DNA from: Neostapfia colusana
Taxonomy: Eukaryota > Streptophyta > Magnoliopsida > Poales > Poaceae
NCBI GenBank assembly: GCA_030760725.1
Contig: JASWHV010000012.1
Span: forward strand, 36,115,652 to 36,179,651
Direction: 5' to 3'
DNA length: 64,000 bases
Shown here: one piece after another, positions 45,717-56,798 of the stretch
How positions within the stretch are numbered: the first letter of the stretch is position 1
Layout: each line of letters begins with the position of its first letter
The notes under the pieces: generated by a model
What the model was told of the DNA's origin: nothing
The model's database searches: none
The model's input: the letters and a program-made list of their open reading frames with translations, nothing else
Program-made: the position numbers and the translations under genes

Positions 45717-46696
45717 AGTTGAAAAGTTGTGCATCTGAATGCTAACAATTAGAAGTCTTCAAATTTTTTTTTTACAAATTTCAAAAATGTGCACGATTGC
45801 GAAAAGCTTGTTCCCTCTCTAATTCGTCTCTCATATTACTTTTGGCTATATTGTGGTCATCATGTAATTGTGTGTTTTGATATATACATATATATATATA
45901 TATGTATATATATATGGACCATAGCTACCTAATAGAAGGTACAAGAAAATTCACCGCACACAGGCAAAATTCTAATATATAAGAATTTCTGAGCCTCTAA
46001 GAGCCGGACTAGTCCGCCCTGGAGGACGGACAAGTCCGGGTATCTTGAATAGTCCGAGATGCAGCAGACAAGTCCACAACGGACTAGTACGGACCTAGTC
46101 CGACAGACCGGACTAGTACGGACTGAAGACCGGACTAGTCCGGCCCCTAGAGACTTAACCTCCAAGGGTCAGGCTGACCCCTTCCCTCTCTCTCATTCAC
46201 TTCCATTCATCTCCTCCAAAACTCGCCTCCATTGGCGATTTTGGAGTTCTCTCTCAAATCCCTTGAAGGAATTCTCGACTGAAGGCTTGTGGAGTGCGGG
46301 GAACCCTTCTCCAACCATCTCCGCTCCTTCGATCTGAGGATTTCACCAAATTTCTTCACTCTAAGGTACTTTTTGACCTAGCCTTGACTTTTCATGAAAA
46401 TCTTATTTCTAGGTCATACCTTTAGTACCTTAGGCCTTCTCTGATGTTCCTACACCATATTATTGCAATCCCTCATAGTATTGCGACTACTTTACTAAAT
46501 AAGTGATCAAATCACCTAAATTAGGGTTTAAAACTGTAGAGTCCGGACTCAAACCGGACAAGTCCGGCCGGAGCGGACTAGTCCGCCTCTAGCCCGGACA
46601 AGTCCGGCTGATACAGTCTTAGCCCCTTACTTTGGGGCTGTAAACTAGTTCAAACGCAATGCTCCATCATCTAAGTCCTTCTTTTCTCACCAGATC
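45717..46696 (+). promoter_or_regulatory. C1 pol-env spacer with CGGACTAGTCCG palindromes
   Basis: No gene is visible. It contains an AT microsatellite (about 45879-45915) and two clusters of the LTR palindrome: 46003-46145 and 46548-46612, with exact GGACTAGTCC at 46006, 46132 and 46575 plus CGGACAAGTCCGG variants. Recurrence of the U3 motif just before the next ORF suggests an internal promoter or enhancer (inference). Confidence 0.6.
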
Positions 46697-48346
46697 ATGT
46701 CAGGACCCGGCGACAGTCCTCTTCCAAACCTCGAGGCCGAAGCGGCTCACCAAGCCGCTTATCGTGCGGCGGCCGAGGCAGAGGCAGGAGAGGCCCCTGC
46801 AAGGGAGGCTCGGACAAAGAAACGGGCAGACAGGGAAGCACAAGCCTCTCAGTTCGTTGATCCTCCAAGGAGGAAGAGGCTAGTGACTCTGAAAGAAAAA
46901 TAACATGCCGAGCCCCAAAAATCAACTCAAGACAAAGGAAAAGGCAAAGCAGCTGATCCTCCCAGAAAAAAGGCCTTGGCCAACAGGGTACTCGTCATTC
47001 GTGACAACCCTAGACGGGGAAGGGAAAATCCCCCACAGGGACCTATTGGGCCCCTTGAGAGGGCACCTCCTATGCACAACCCAAACCGCCAACCCAATTT
47101 GGCAAGTGCAACCTTCAAGGGGAAAGGAGCCGACAAAGCCAGAAGGTTCCGAGAAGAGGAGGTTTACAAGTACGAAAAATCCACACAATACCCTCGTTTC
47201 TGGTGCGACTTCCATTCTGACTACTACCGGCTCGCCTATCTCCCAATGAAGACACCGGTAGTTGATGCTCAGTGGGTGGGCTGGCCATACATGGCAAACA
47301 AGAAGCATCAAGCTTTTGATGCAGTAATTGAAGCAGCAGAACGCCATGGGATCAAGGACTTAATGGCCTTTCAGTATGATTGGAACATTGAGGTTATAGT
47401 CCAATTTTACACCACCTGCTACTTCCACACCTATGGAAACAGGAAAATCACTTGGATGACAAATGGTGTGGTTTACTCGGTACTGTATGATGAATTTGCT
47501 CGAATCCTTGGACTTAGGGAGCACTTGAACTATGAGATCATAGATTGCAATGAGAGAACCTTGGGAAAGGATGACTTGGACTTCATGTATCCTTCATATC
47601 TCTCCTATGAGGCATCCTCAACCCACAACATCAAACCCTTTTTTGGAGTGCTAAACAGAATCCTGAGGAAGACTCTAGCTCCAAAAGATGGGGGTGCGGG
47701 GATGATACAGGGGTATCTCAGAAACTTGTTGAAGCTACTCAATGAAGAAGAAAGATTCAATGTCTTTGACTACATATACAATTATATCTTCAACATCTCC
47801 CACACCCCGAACAGGTCCTGTGGATATGCACCATACATCATGTGCATGATAGAAAAAGTCACAGGACTAGAATTTGCAAAGGATGTGAAGCACATGTAGC
47901 TACGTCCTCAGATGTCGACTCCCCTTCCTCGCCCTCCTACGTCTTTGGGCAGGAGCACTTCTGCAGCTCCATCCTCCTCAGCTGGACCATCCGTCCCTCC
48001 ATAATCGAGTGGCTCATCTAGTGGGCTGCTCAAAATTTTCAAGGCCATATTCTCCTCGTGCTAGAAGGCGGAAGTTCGCACGCAGAAAATAAAGCAATGC
48101 CAAGAGAAGTATCTCAAGGCCATGTGCGACAAGATGGAGATACCTATGTCTCCACCGTCATCAGATGATGACGAAGTGACAAAATTTCCCACTCTCACCG
48201 AGGACGAGCTTGCCTACTTTGGATCCTCCTCAGCTGCTCCTCCTACCTCCCACACTCATCAAGAGGATGACAGTGAAGAAGAAGATGAAGATGAGGACGA
48301 GGAGACTCAAAGTGACCAAGACGAAGATCAAGATGATAGAGATTAG
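46697..48346 (+). pseudogene. C1 env-position ORF with four in-frame stops
   Basis: From the ATG at 46697 one frame of about 549 codons runs to TAG at 48344-48346. It is interrupted by TAA 46901-46903, TAG 47897-47899, TAA 48002-48004 and TAG 48062-48064, but there is no frameshift. Regions: an Ala/Glu- and Arg/Lys-rich N-terminus; a basic linker; a folded-looking domain (about residues 150-390, with WVGWPYM, WMTNGVVYSV and EFARILGL); a Ser/Pro linker; and a very acidic Asp/Glu tail. Position after pol is that of the env-like gene of Sireviruses. I see no clear signal peptide or transmembrane segment, so an envelope role is unproven; it also resembles proteins labelled putative plant transposon proteins, from memory. 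Confidence 0.72.
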
Positions 48347-48810
48347 GTTTTTCTCTCTTTTGTTTCCCTTTTTGGTGCCTTGATGCCAAAGGGGGAGAGA
48401 ATAAGGGGGAGTAGTCTAGTCGTAGTCTTTAGTCTTGCTCTTTAAACACTCATTTTATGTTGGTTTGTAATAACTATGCCACATTCTGCCACGTTATGTT
48501 ATTTTGTAATGACTATGCTATTTTATGTCTTCATATTATGCCAGATTGAAATGTGTTTGCTCGTAAATGTTATATCTTTCTTAATGCGGTTAATTCTCAC
48601 TTCAAACATCACACTTAGCCACCCCACCATAACACATGTATGTATGAAATTCCCAAAGAACTCACTCTTGTGCATATTTTTCCTTGACAATCCCTTGTGC
48701 ACACATTTAGGGGGAGTGAATCATACACACATGTGTTATGAAAACAATCTACTATATCTATTTATCAAAAATCTTAATGAGTTGTCATCAATCACCAAAA
48801 AGGGGGAGAT
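48347..48810 (+). other. C1 3' noncoding region with four polypurine motifs
   Basis: GGGGGAG occurs near 48390, 48404, 48711 and 48802; the last (AAAAAGGGGGAGAT) abuts the 3' LTR and is the likely functional plus-strand primer. Multiple copies are a Sirevirus hallmark. Confidence 0.8.
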
Positions 48811-50531
48811 TGAAAGTGCATCTAGGAAATCTCCGTGGGTTTTGGTTGATTGATGACGACAATTAAGATACTAATAAGTTTTTACTGAGTATGAGCACAG
48901 ATGTTTATCAAAGAAATGGATATGGAGTCTCTCAAGAAGCAAAAGGAAAAGAAGAAGATTTGAAAGAGTATAAAATAGAATTTTCTATTAATTTTCATAT
49001 TTTCTAGTTGTGTACAGGTCTTCTCTTTTAGAGTGCTTGAGAATCATGAGAGAGCTCAAACTAAGGTTAGAAAGTTAGAATCGTGAGACGAAGTAGTCAT
49101 AGGTATGGGTGAAAAAGGAAGACCGGACTTGTATGGGCCGGACTAGTCCGTTATAACCCGGACTACTCCGTTTTAGACCGGATAAATAGTCCCTGAGTGA
49201 GTTCGTACTTGTCCGTTCCAGGCCAGACTAGTCTGTTGTCGTGTGAGTCTGAGCCGTTATGAGACTAAGTCTCAGAGGGCCGGACTAGTCCGCCCGTGTG
49301 GCCGGACTAGTCCGCTAAGCGGACTAAGCCGTTTGGGTCCGGAGAAGGAGTCTCTGAGTGACTTCGGACTAGTCCGCTCCATAGGCCGGACCAGTCTGGT
49401 CCCTTCAGATTAGTCCGATTTAGGACGGAACAAAAGTTTCTATGTGAGCTCAGACTAGTCCAAAGTTGGCTGGACTAGTCTGCAGCCCTAGATTAGAGAG
49501 TTTTTAAACTAAGTCTGGTAAGACCGGACTAGTTCGCCCTAGGGACCGGACTAGTCCGCCCTCACCAGACTAGTCTGTTCTCATATGGAACAAAGGTTCC
49601 TGACTGAGATCGGACTAGTCCGCTCTTGGCCGGACTAGTCTGGGATTTTATGCCCGTTTGAGTCCAACAGTCACTAAACTTTATTTGTTAACCTTGTGAC
49701 GTGAGTGGTCCCTCAAGAACGGACTAGTCCGGGGTTAGGACTGGACTATTCTGGACTTTATTTGGTAACGTCTAAATATCGTGATTTCTATAAAAGGAGA
49801 CCCAGGAGACCCCCCGGCTGAGAATCAAAAGGACAACAACCCAAGCGCTGAAAACTCATTCCTAGCGCTCTTCTAAGCCTCTTTCCTCACCGTCTAGACT
49901 CCTAAGATTGGATCTTAAGAAGATTGTGTTTTTGTGAGAGGAAATACGTGGTGATCGACGTTTGAGCTCTCGGTTTGATTCTCTTGCACTCTAACTGTTA
50001 ATTTGAGTTCTTAACAGTTGTACTTTGATTTCTAGAACTGCTAGGTTGGTGTAGGGAGACTCAAGTTGTGAGTAGCCCCTAAGAGCATTGTATTAACATT
50101 TGATTGATAGTGAAAGAGCCCGGGCTTGATCTTGGTGATCGCTAGGTGAGGGAAGGGTTGGAAAAGACCCAGTCCTTGGTGGATTCCTCAACGAGGACGT
50201 AGATTCCTGTGTGGAATCGAACCTTGGGATAAATTGTGTCTCTTGGTTCCTTTACTTTCTCACTGGCTCACTAGAATTACTTGTTAAGCTTTCATTTTGT
50301 TAACACCCGTGAATTGTTCTACCATCTCGCAATCTAATCATTCACAACTAATTAGTGATATTATTTGACTACCATATATCTTCCGCTCAAACAAACTTAA
50401 AAAGAAAACCTAAAATGCAATTTTATACTTATACCGGACTAGTCCGGCCTCCTTCAAGTTTAATCCGCTGTTTGCAATAGTTTCAGGTTTTATTAGCCTA
50501 TTCACCCCCCCCCTCCTCTAGGCAACTTTCA
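48811..50531 (+). repeat. C1 3' LTR (1721 bp)
   Basis: It matches the 5' LTR along its full length, with many substitutions and a short duplication of GGAGACCC near 49795-49812. I count 8 exact GGACTAGTCC cores here against 13 in the 5' LTR; others have decayed to one-base variants. The TATA box is at 49789-49795. TSD copy TCAAG follows at 50532-50536. Confidence 0.93.
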
Positions 50532-50536
50532 TCAAG

Positions 50537-52213
50537 GCAGTTCAATTAATCACACCATTAGGGGAACTAAATAAACATGGATGGATTTGATATTTTTCCT
50601 GTGACTCAAGGATTTTCAAATGAACATCCCAGCCAAATTTCAGAATTTTCCATAAAAGAATTCTCAAGATAAAATTCCCAACAGTTTATACTTTAGGGAA
50701 TTAATTCTGGAAAAAGAATATGTTTCATGAGCTGAAATTTATTTTGCTGGAAATTACTCGAAAAGCTGAATCCAACAAAATTTGGTTCACTAAATTTGGA
50801 CCTTCCTAGCAAAAGTTATAGCCAGTTGAAGTTTTACCCAAAACTGGAAAATCCCAGAAATGTTTAAACTCTGCGTGCGGGCCCCACAGCACAGTGCTTT
50901 CTTCCTCCTCGCGCCAACAGCCGAGCTGCGGCGGTGCTCTCTGGCGAGCCCCTTGGAAGACGCCTTTCTGACCTTCCCCAGCCCCAAAAGTTGCCGCCTC
51001 CCCATTTAGGACCACGGGCAACTCATCCTCGTGGTCGGCCGGGGACCCCGGTCACCGGAAACCCTTCGGCGACGGGCGGCAGCGGCGGTTGGAGTTCGGC
51101 AGCGTTGCCCTCGTGCTAGGAGGGCTCAGATCCTTCGGTCTTTCTTCCTAGAGCACCGTGGTGGCATCCTAAGCACAGGCATGAGCTCGAATCAGCTCAA
51201 AAGAAGCTGCAACTACGAGCTCATCGGCGACCTAGGGTGAAAATCGGTGCCGGTGCAAAAATCTCGAAGAACAGCGCCTACACGTGATGATTTTTCATGC
51301 TTTTTGATCCTAGAAGAGCATGGGAGGGTGTAGATCATGTCTATAGCTCAGTACCCGTGATGGTAGAGGGATCACTACGAATTTGGAAGATTGGTGCGGC
51401 TCGGTCCTATGGATACCGAAGCAATAAACGGAGAAATTCTTCACCGACGACGCACGGGAGAAGGTGAGGTCGGCATGGATGTGTTCAGCACCTTGGAGCG
51501 GACCTTTTTCGTGTTGATCATTGGCCACAACAGAGCCTCTATCACTCGGACGCCGGAGAACAGGGAGGTCGGGCGCTTGTGCGATTTTGTGCTTCGGTAT
51601 GCGAGGGAGACGGGAGCAGTGAAGGAATTCACGTGGGCTGTGTGTGCTATGACCGCCGCAGTTGTTGCTTCCACGGCACAGCACGTATGTGCGGTGTCCC
51701 CTTCGCTCAGTCACGGGAGCAGGAGGTGGCGCACGGTTGATCGGCTGCCGAGTGAAACCAGCGAGTATTGACTTTGGTGTTAAATTTACTGACCAGTAGG
51801 CCCCCTTCCTCTCTTCTTTTTCTTTTCATTTCCATTTGAGCTAGAAAACAAACTCCGAATTTGATCAAACTTGGAGGATAAGCCAAAAGGAATATGAGGA
51901 ACACAACGGTGCTCTTAAGTTTAAATTCCGGTGAAGTCAGAATTTGAAACTGAAGTTTGAATTCAAATTCAATTTGTCTCCCATTTAAATTCCAAAAAAT
52001 AGGAAATCTTTTCCAAATTAGCTGAAAATTTGCCGGGCTACCCGTGGATGTGTGGAGAACTAAATGGTAGCTTTAGATCTCCGTGTTCAGGAATTTTTGG
52101 CAAGTTCAAGTTTAGTCTTGGAGCTGACACCTTTAAATTCAAAAGTTTAAATTCCCTAACCTTTTATCTGTGTGAATTTCAGCTCCAGTTGCTAGACTTT
52201 TAGGGATTTCACA
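50537..52213 (-). repeat. G5 3' LTR, main fragment
   Basis: On the minus strand it begins TGTGAAATCCC next to the polypurine tract and is cut at the C1 insertion site. A GC-rich island lies at about 50870-51780. A degenerate GGGGGCCTAC site near 51797 corresponds to the GTGGGNCCCAC site of other LTRs. No gene is seen. Confidence 0.8.
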
Positions 52214-52248
52214 TCCCTCCCCCCTTAAAAGAATCTCATCCCGAGATT
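52214..52248 (-). other. G5 polypurine tract and inverted repeat
   Basis: AAGGGGGGAGGGA on the minus strand abuts the LTR; AATCTC (52232-52237) and GAGATT (52243-52248) form the same stem as in G1 and G2. Confidence 0.83.
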
Positions 52249-52278
52249 ACAAAAGAAGAGACAAAGATGTGAGAAGAA

Positions 52279-53395
52279 TTACCCGTGTTGAGTTGCCATG
52301 AAATACGGGTAGTTGGAGGGAAGGAATTCCTCGCTCTCCCATGTCCCTTCCTCAGCGGTGTGGTTGCTCCACAATACCTTGTAGAACCACAGCGTTCGAT
52401 TACGCTTGGTCCGGGCCTTCTCATCAATAATCGCTACCGGATATTCAGCATATGTCAAATCCAGTTGCAGCTCGCCAATGTCTTCGGTGGGAACAACAGC
52501 CGTATACTTCAGACATTTCCGTAGTTGTGAAACATGGAAAACATCGTGAACACCAGCGAGAGATGCCGGTAGTTCTAGTCGATACACCACTGGCCCACAC
52601 TTCTCAATGATAGCATAGGGTCCAATAAATCGGGGAGTGAGTTTCCCCTTCACGCCGAATCGGTGCACGCCTTTCACCGGAGATACACTTAGGTACACGT
52701 GTTCCTCGACATCGAAGTGTAGCGGCCTACGCCTCTTATCAGCATAACTTTTCTTCCGGGATTGAGCGGCCTTCAAGTTGGCTTGAATCATCTGAACGTG
52801 CTCTTCAGCGTTGTTCATCACATCAACCCCGAACGTGACCCTTTCACCGGACTCGCACCAATTCAATGGGTTGCGGCACTTGCGACCGTAGAGAGCCTCA
52901 TATGGTGCCATCTTTATACTCGCTTGATAGCCGTTGTTGTACGAGAATTCCGGCAACGGTAGATGATCATCCCAGTTTCTACCGTGGTGGATGGCACATG
53001 CTCTCAACATGTCTTCTAACACTTGATTCACCCTCTGAGTTTGCCCATCAGTCTGAGGGTGATAGGCGGAGCTTCGAATCAGTTTGGTACCCAAAGCAGC
53101 ATGCAACTGCTCCCAGAAACGAGATACAAATAGTGCCCCTTGATCTGAGATTATGGTCTTGGGTACCCCATGCAAGCATAGGATTTTTGCAATGTACAAC
53201 TCCGCATACTCGCTGGCATTGTAACGTGTATGCACGGTAATGAAATGAGCCGACTTGGTTAATCGGTCAACGATTACCCAAATGGAACCATGTTTTTTGG
53301 AAGTCAGGGGTAATCCCACAATGAAATCCATGCTTATATCTTCCCACTTCCAATCTGGAATTTTCAGGGGTTGCAACAGCCCTGATTTTCTCATG
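52279..53395 (-). pseudogene. G5 integrase core and chromodomain-like tail
   Basis: A 371-residue open frame covers the integrase core ([31 protein letters not shown]), the GVHRFGVKG motif and the chromodomain-like tail ([11 protein letters not shown]...TWESEEF) to the stop at 52279. The ATG at 53394 is internal; the zinc-binding half lies upstream in another frame (53391-53915), separated by a small deletion after CDTCRRV. This is the best preserved part of G5. Confidence 0.85.
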
Positions 53396-55110
53396 TGATT
53401 ACTCGTCTACACGTATCACACTCGGATACATACTTAGCCACTTCCCGCCTCATCCGTGTCCACCAAAATTTTCTCTTCAAATCATGGTACATTTTGTTGC
53501 TGCCCAGATGAATGGAGAATTTATACAAGTGAACTTCATCAAGGATCTTCTTCCTCAGCCCCATATTCCAGGGTACGACTATGCAGTCATTGAACCACAG
53601 CGTCCCCTCATCGTCTTTCCGGAAACATTTGATATCCCCGCTGTCTATCCGTCCCCGGAGATGAACCATACCCTTGTCAACTTTCTGAGCTGCAATGATA
53701 TCCTCCCTAATGGTAGGGATGAGAGCAAGGTTGTAGAGTGATCCATAAGGAACCAAGTATAAACTCGGCTCTTCCTCCTTCACCGGTGTAATGGTGAGGT
53801 TATGGACATGTGATTTCCGACTCAGCGTGTCGGCAACCACATTCACCTTGCCATGGTGGTAATGAATCTCAATCTTATAATCTTTGATTAGTTCTAACCA
53901 CCTCCTTTGCCTCATATTCAGCTCCTTGGGTGAAAATATACTTCAAGCTCTTGTGGTCGGTGTAGAGATGCACCAAATTCCCCAGGAGATAGTGCCTCCA
54001 CATTTTTAACGCCAAAACCACAGCAGCGAGCTCAAGATCATGAGTCGGATAGTGCTGCTCATGGTTTCGAAGTTGGCGTGAGCCATATCCGACCACACGT
54101 CCTTCCTGCATCAACGCACAGCCGAGCCCGATACCGGACGCATCACAATACACGTCGAAGGGCTTGGTCGTATCCGGTTGAGCTAAGACCGGTACTGTGG
54201 TGAGATGCTTTACCAATACTTGGAACGCTCCTTCACATGCTGAGTTCCAAACATACTTTGTTCCCTTTTTCAGTAATTCTGTCATCGGCTTAGCAAGCTT
54301 GGAGAAGCTTGGAATGAATATCCTGTAATATCCTGCAAAACCGAGGAAGCTTCTGACTTCATGGACAGAAGTGGGGGCTTTCCATTTCAGCACTTGCTCA
54401 ATTTTACTTGGGTCAACCGCAATGCCTTCCGCTGAGATGATATGTCCTAAAAATGGCACTTGGCTGATCCAAAACTCACATTTGCTGAACTTTGCATAGA
54501 GCTTATGGTCCCGCAATCGTTGAAGAACGACTCTCAAGTGTTCGGCGTATTCTGCTTCTGACTTAGAGTAAACCAAGATATCATGAACACTGCAACGAAC
54601 TTGTCCAGCTCCGGCATGAACACCGAGTTCATGAGATACATGAAATGTGCCGGAGCATTAGTGAGACCAAACGACATGACGAGATATTCATATAGTTCAT
54701 ATCTCGTCGAGAAGGCCGTCTTCGGGATATCCTCCACCAGGATTTTTATTTGGTGATACCCGGAGCGAAGGTCCATCTTCAAGAAAACACTTGCACCCAC
54801 AAGCTGATCAAACCGGATGTCGATACGGGGCAGTGGATATTTGTTCTTGATGGTGACGGCGTTGAGCGGCCGGTAATCCACACACAGCCTCAAGGTTTCA
54901 TCCTTCTTCTTGACGAACAGCGCCAAGCATCCCCAAGGCGAGGAAATCGGCCTAATGAAACCCTTGCTCAACAAATCATTGAGTTGTTCTTTCAACTCAG
55001 CCAGCTTGTTCGGAGCCATTTTATATGGTCTCCGCGATATTGGTATAGTCCTGGGTGCAAGTTCTATCTTGAACTCCACCTCCCATTCAGGTGGCATGCC
55101 CGGAAGATCA
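53391..55110 (-). pseudogene. G5 reverse transcriptase, RNase H and integrase zinc domain
   Basis: RT ([33 protein letters not shown]) is followed by RNase H ([22 protein letters not shown]) and the start of integrase. Compared with G2, four bases are missing at about 54582/54583, exactly in the FIDD catalytic motif, so the active site is lost and the frame shifts. Another shift near 53920 follows [12 protein letters not shown], and one near 53391 precedes the integrase core. The RNase H frame (53875-54576) is otherwise open. Confidence 0.87.
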
Positions 55111-56798
55111 TCCGGGAACACGTCGGGATACTCTCGGACTACAGGGATGTCCTCTAACTTGGAAGCTTCAGTAGTATAGACGGCTGAAACTTCCGGAACT
55201 GGATCATCTAGTATGAGGGACTGCGGACGGTGTAGTGGGGAGTTGAGGTGAACCTTCCGTGTTAATGTTTCTAGGACAGCGCCATGGTAACTTAGCCATG
55301 ACATCCCTAAGATTGCATCAATCTTCTGCCCCTCAAGAATAATCATAGTAGTGGGATATATCTCCCCACCTAAGCACAGTGGTGCTTTCGGAATCATCAT
55401 AGTTGCTGAAATCTTTCCTCCCAGTGAGCAAATCATATAAGAGCACTTGGTTGGAAAGCCTTCCAGTTGATGATTAACCACATATGATGCACTTATGAAG
55501 TTGTGGGTTGCACCAGAATCAAATAATATGATGATTGCTTGATCGTTGAGAGTGAACGTACCCGCCAGCACGTTTTCTCCCACTGGGGCGTCCTCATTGT
55601 CGAGTTGCGAACGCCCCGGTTCGCTGACCAACCTTCTTGACCGGAGGTCAGCCTCGAGCATCGCCCTGATATGGGGCTTGCCCGCTGCTCTGCTGTCCCT
55701 GGGGACAGTCCTTCGAGAAATGACCCGCCTGGCCGCACGTGTAGCAGTTGTAGCGAGGCGGTCCTCCGCTGATCGGCGGACGGAAACCCGGGGCGCGTTG
55801 TGGTGGTGGAAACGCCTGGGGTACCATCTGCTTCTGCTGTTGCAGTCGCAGTGGTGGCATCGGCGGCCGGAACGGGGGTGGCTGAAAAGAACGACCCCCG
55901 AATTGCTGAGGTCGCACCGGTGGATGCCACTGCTGACCGGATGGTGTCTGATACACCATGCGGTATTTTTGAGGAGCTCCACCCCCACTGCTGGGTAGAG
56001 CGCTGCGCTTTTGCTGCTCAGCCGCCAATTCCCGCTGAGCATCTTCTTGCATGATCGCGGCATTGACGAGATCGTTGAACGTGTCGCGATTGCATTGTAC
56101 GAGATGTGTCTTCATCTCGGGATTTAACCCCCAATAGAACTGCTCTTGCTTCTTCTCCTCAGCGGAGACATAATCCGACCCATACTGCACCAGATGATTG
56201 AAGGCACGGGAGTAGTTGTGGGCACTCCTCCCGCCCTGCTTCAGCTCCATGAATTCTTGGAACTTCCTCTTCATTATCCTGGGAGGGATATTGTAGGCGG
56301 GGAAAGCCTCCCGGAATTCTGCCCATTCCACGGTGTGGCCAGCAGATAGCGAGGCAACATAGTTCGCCCACCACGTACCAGCGGCACCGTGAAGCTGCTG
56401 CGCCGCGAAGAGAGTCTTCTGCCGCTCCGTGCATTGGAGCAGCCCGAACTTAGACTCGATCGTCTGCAGCCAGTTGTCGGCCTCTAGGGGTTCTGCCGCT
56501 TCGGTGAACACTGGAGGATGCGTACTCATGAAGTCCGAGTACGTAACAATGTGGGGCTCACGAGGGCCCCTCTCTTGACGCCCCCCCCAGCCTGGGACGT
56601 ATTCTGCATGATCGTGCGGAGCAGATCGGTCTGCTCCTCACGATTACCCACCAGTGCCGCAATCACATCCGCTAGTGTAAGTGGAGGCGGTGGTGGTGGT
56701 TGTTGCTGCGGGGTACTGTCGTAGGCAGATGGCTGGGAGTTATCACCCCCCTGCTGGCTAGAGCCACCGACCTCATGCGTGGCCCGTGTATGAACCAT
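55111..56798 (-). pseudogene. gag: G5 gag and protease
   Basis: Gag starts at 56798 (MVHTRA). It has a Pro/Gln-rich N-terminus, a capsid domain ([24 protein letters not shown]) and a CCHC knuckle [14 protein letters not shown] near 55712-55755. The protease signature [12 protein letters not shown] is at about 55500-55526, followed by ILGMSWL. A frameshift near 56530-56550 separates the N-terminus from the capsid, and another near 55600-55650 separates the knuckle frame from the protease frame. Confidence 0.85.

Larger units (their letters stand above)
9624..50531 (+). mobile_element. C1: Sirevirus-like Ty1/copia element, split by nested insertions
   Basis: A plus-strand copia element is bounded by LTRs at 9624-11359 and 48811-50531 and by the TSD TCAAG at 9619-9623 and 50532-50536. 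Without nested insertions it is about 12.4 kb. Order: LTR, primer site, gag, protease, integrase, RT, RNase H, spacer, env-position ORF, repeated polypurine motifs, LTR. Integrase before RT defines Ty1/copia. The long coiled-coil region after the CCHC knuckle, the extra ORF after pol, several GGGGGAG motifs and the palindrome-rich LTR fit the Sirevirus (SIRE/Maximus) lineage. It is interrupted by G2, S1 and the GAA/G4/C2 block, and all its genes are broken. Confidence 0.9.

Noticed and set aside
45879..45915. AT-rich alternating tract as a replication origin or matrix attachment site
   Set aside because: It is a short simple TA repeat in a retrotransposon spacer, with no further support.
46697..48346. 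Calling this gene a true viral envelope
   Set aside because: No clear signal peptide or transmembrane segment is visible; only its position after pol supports the name.
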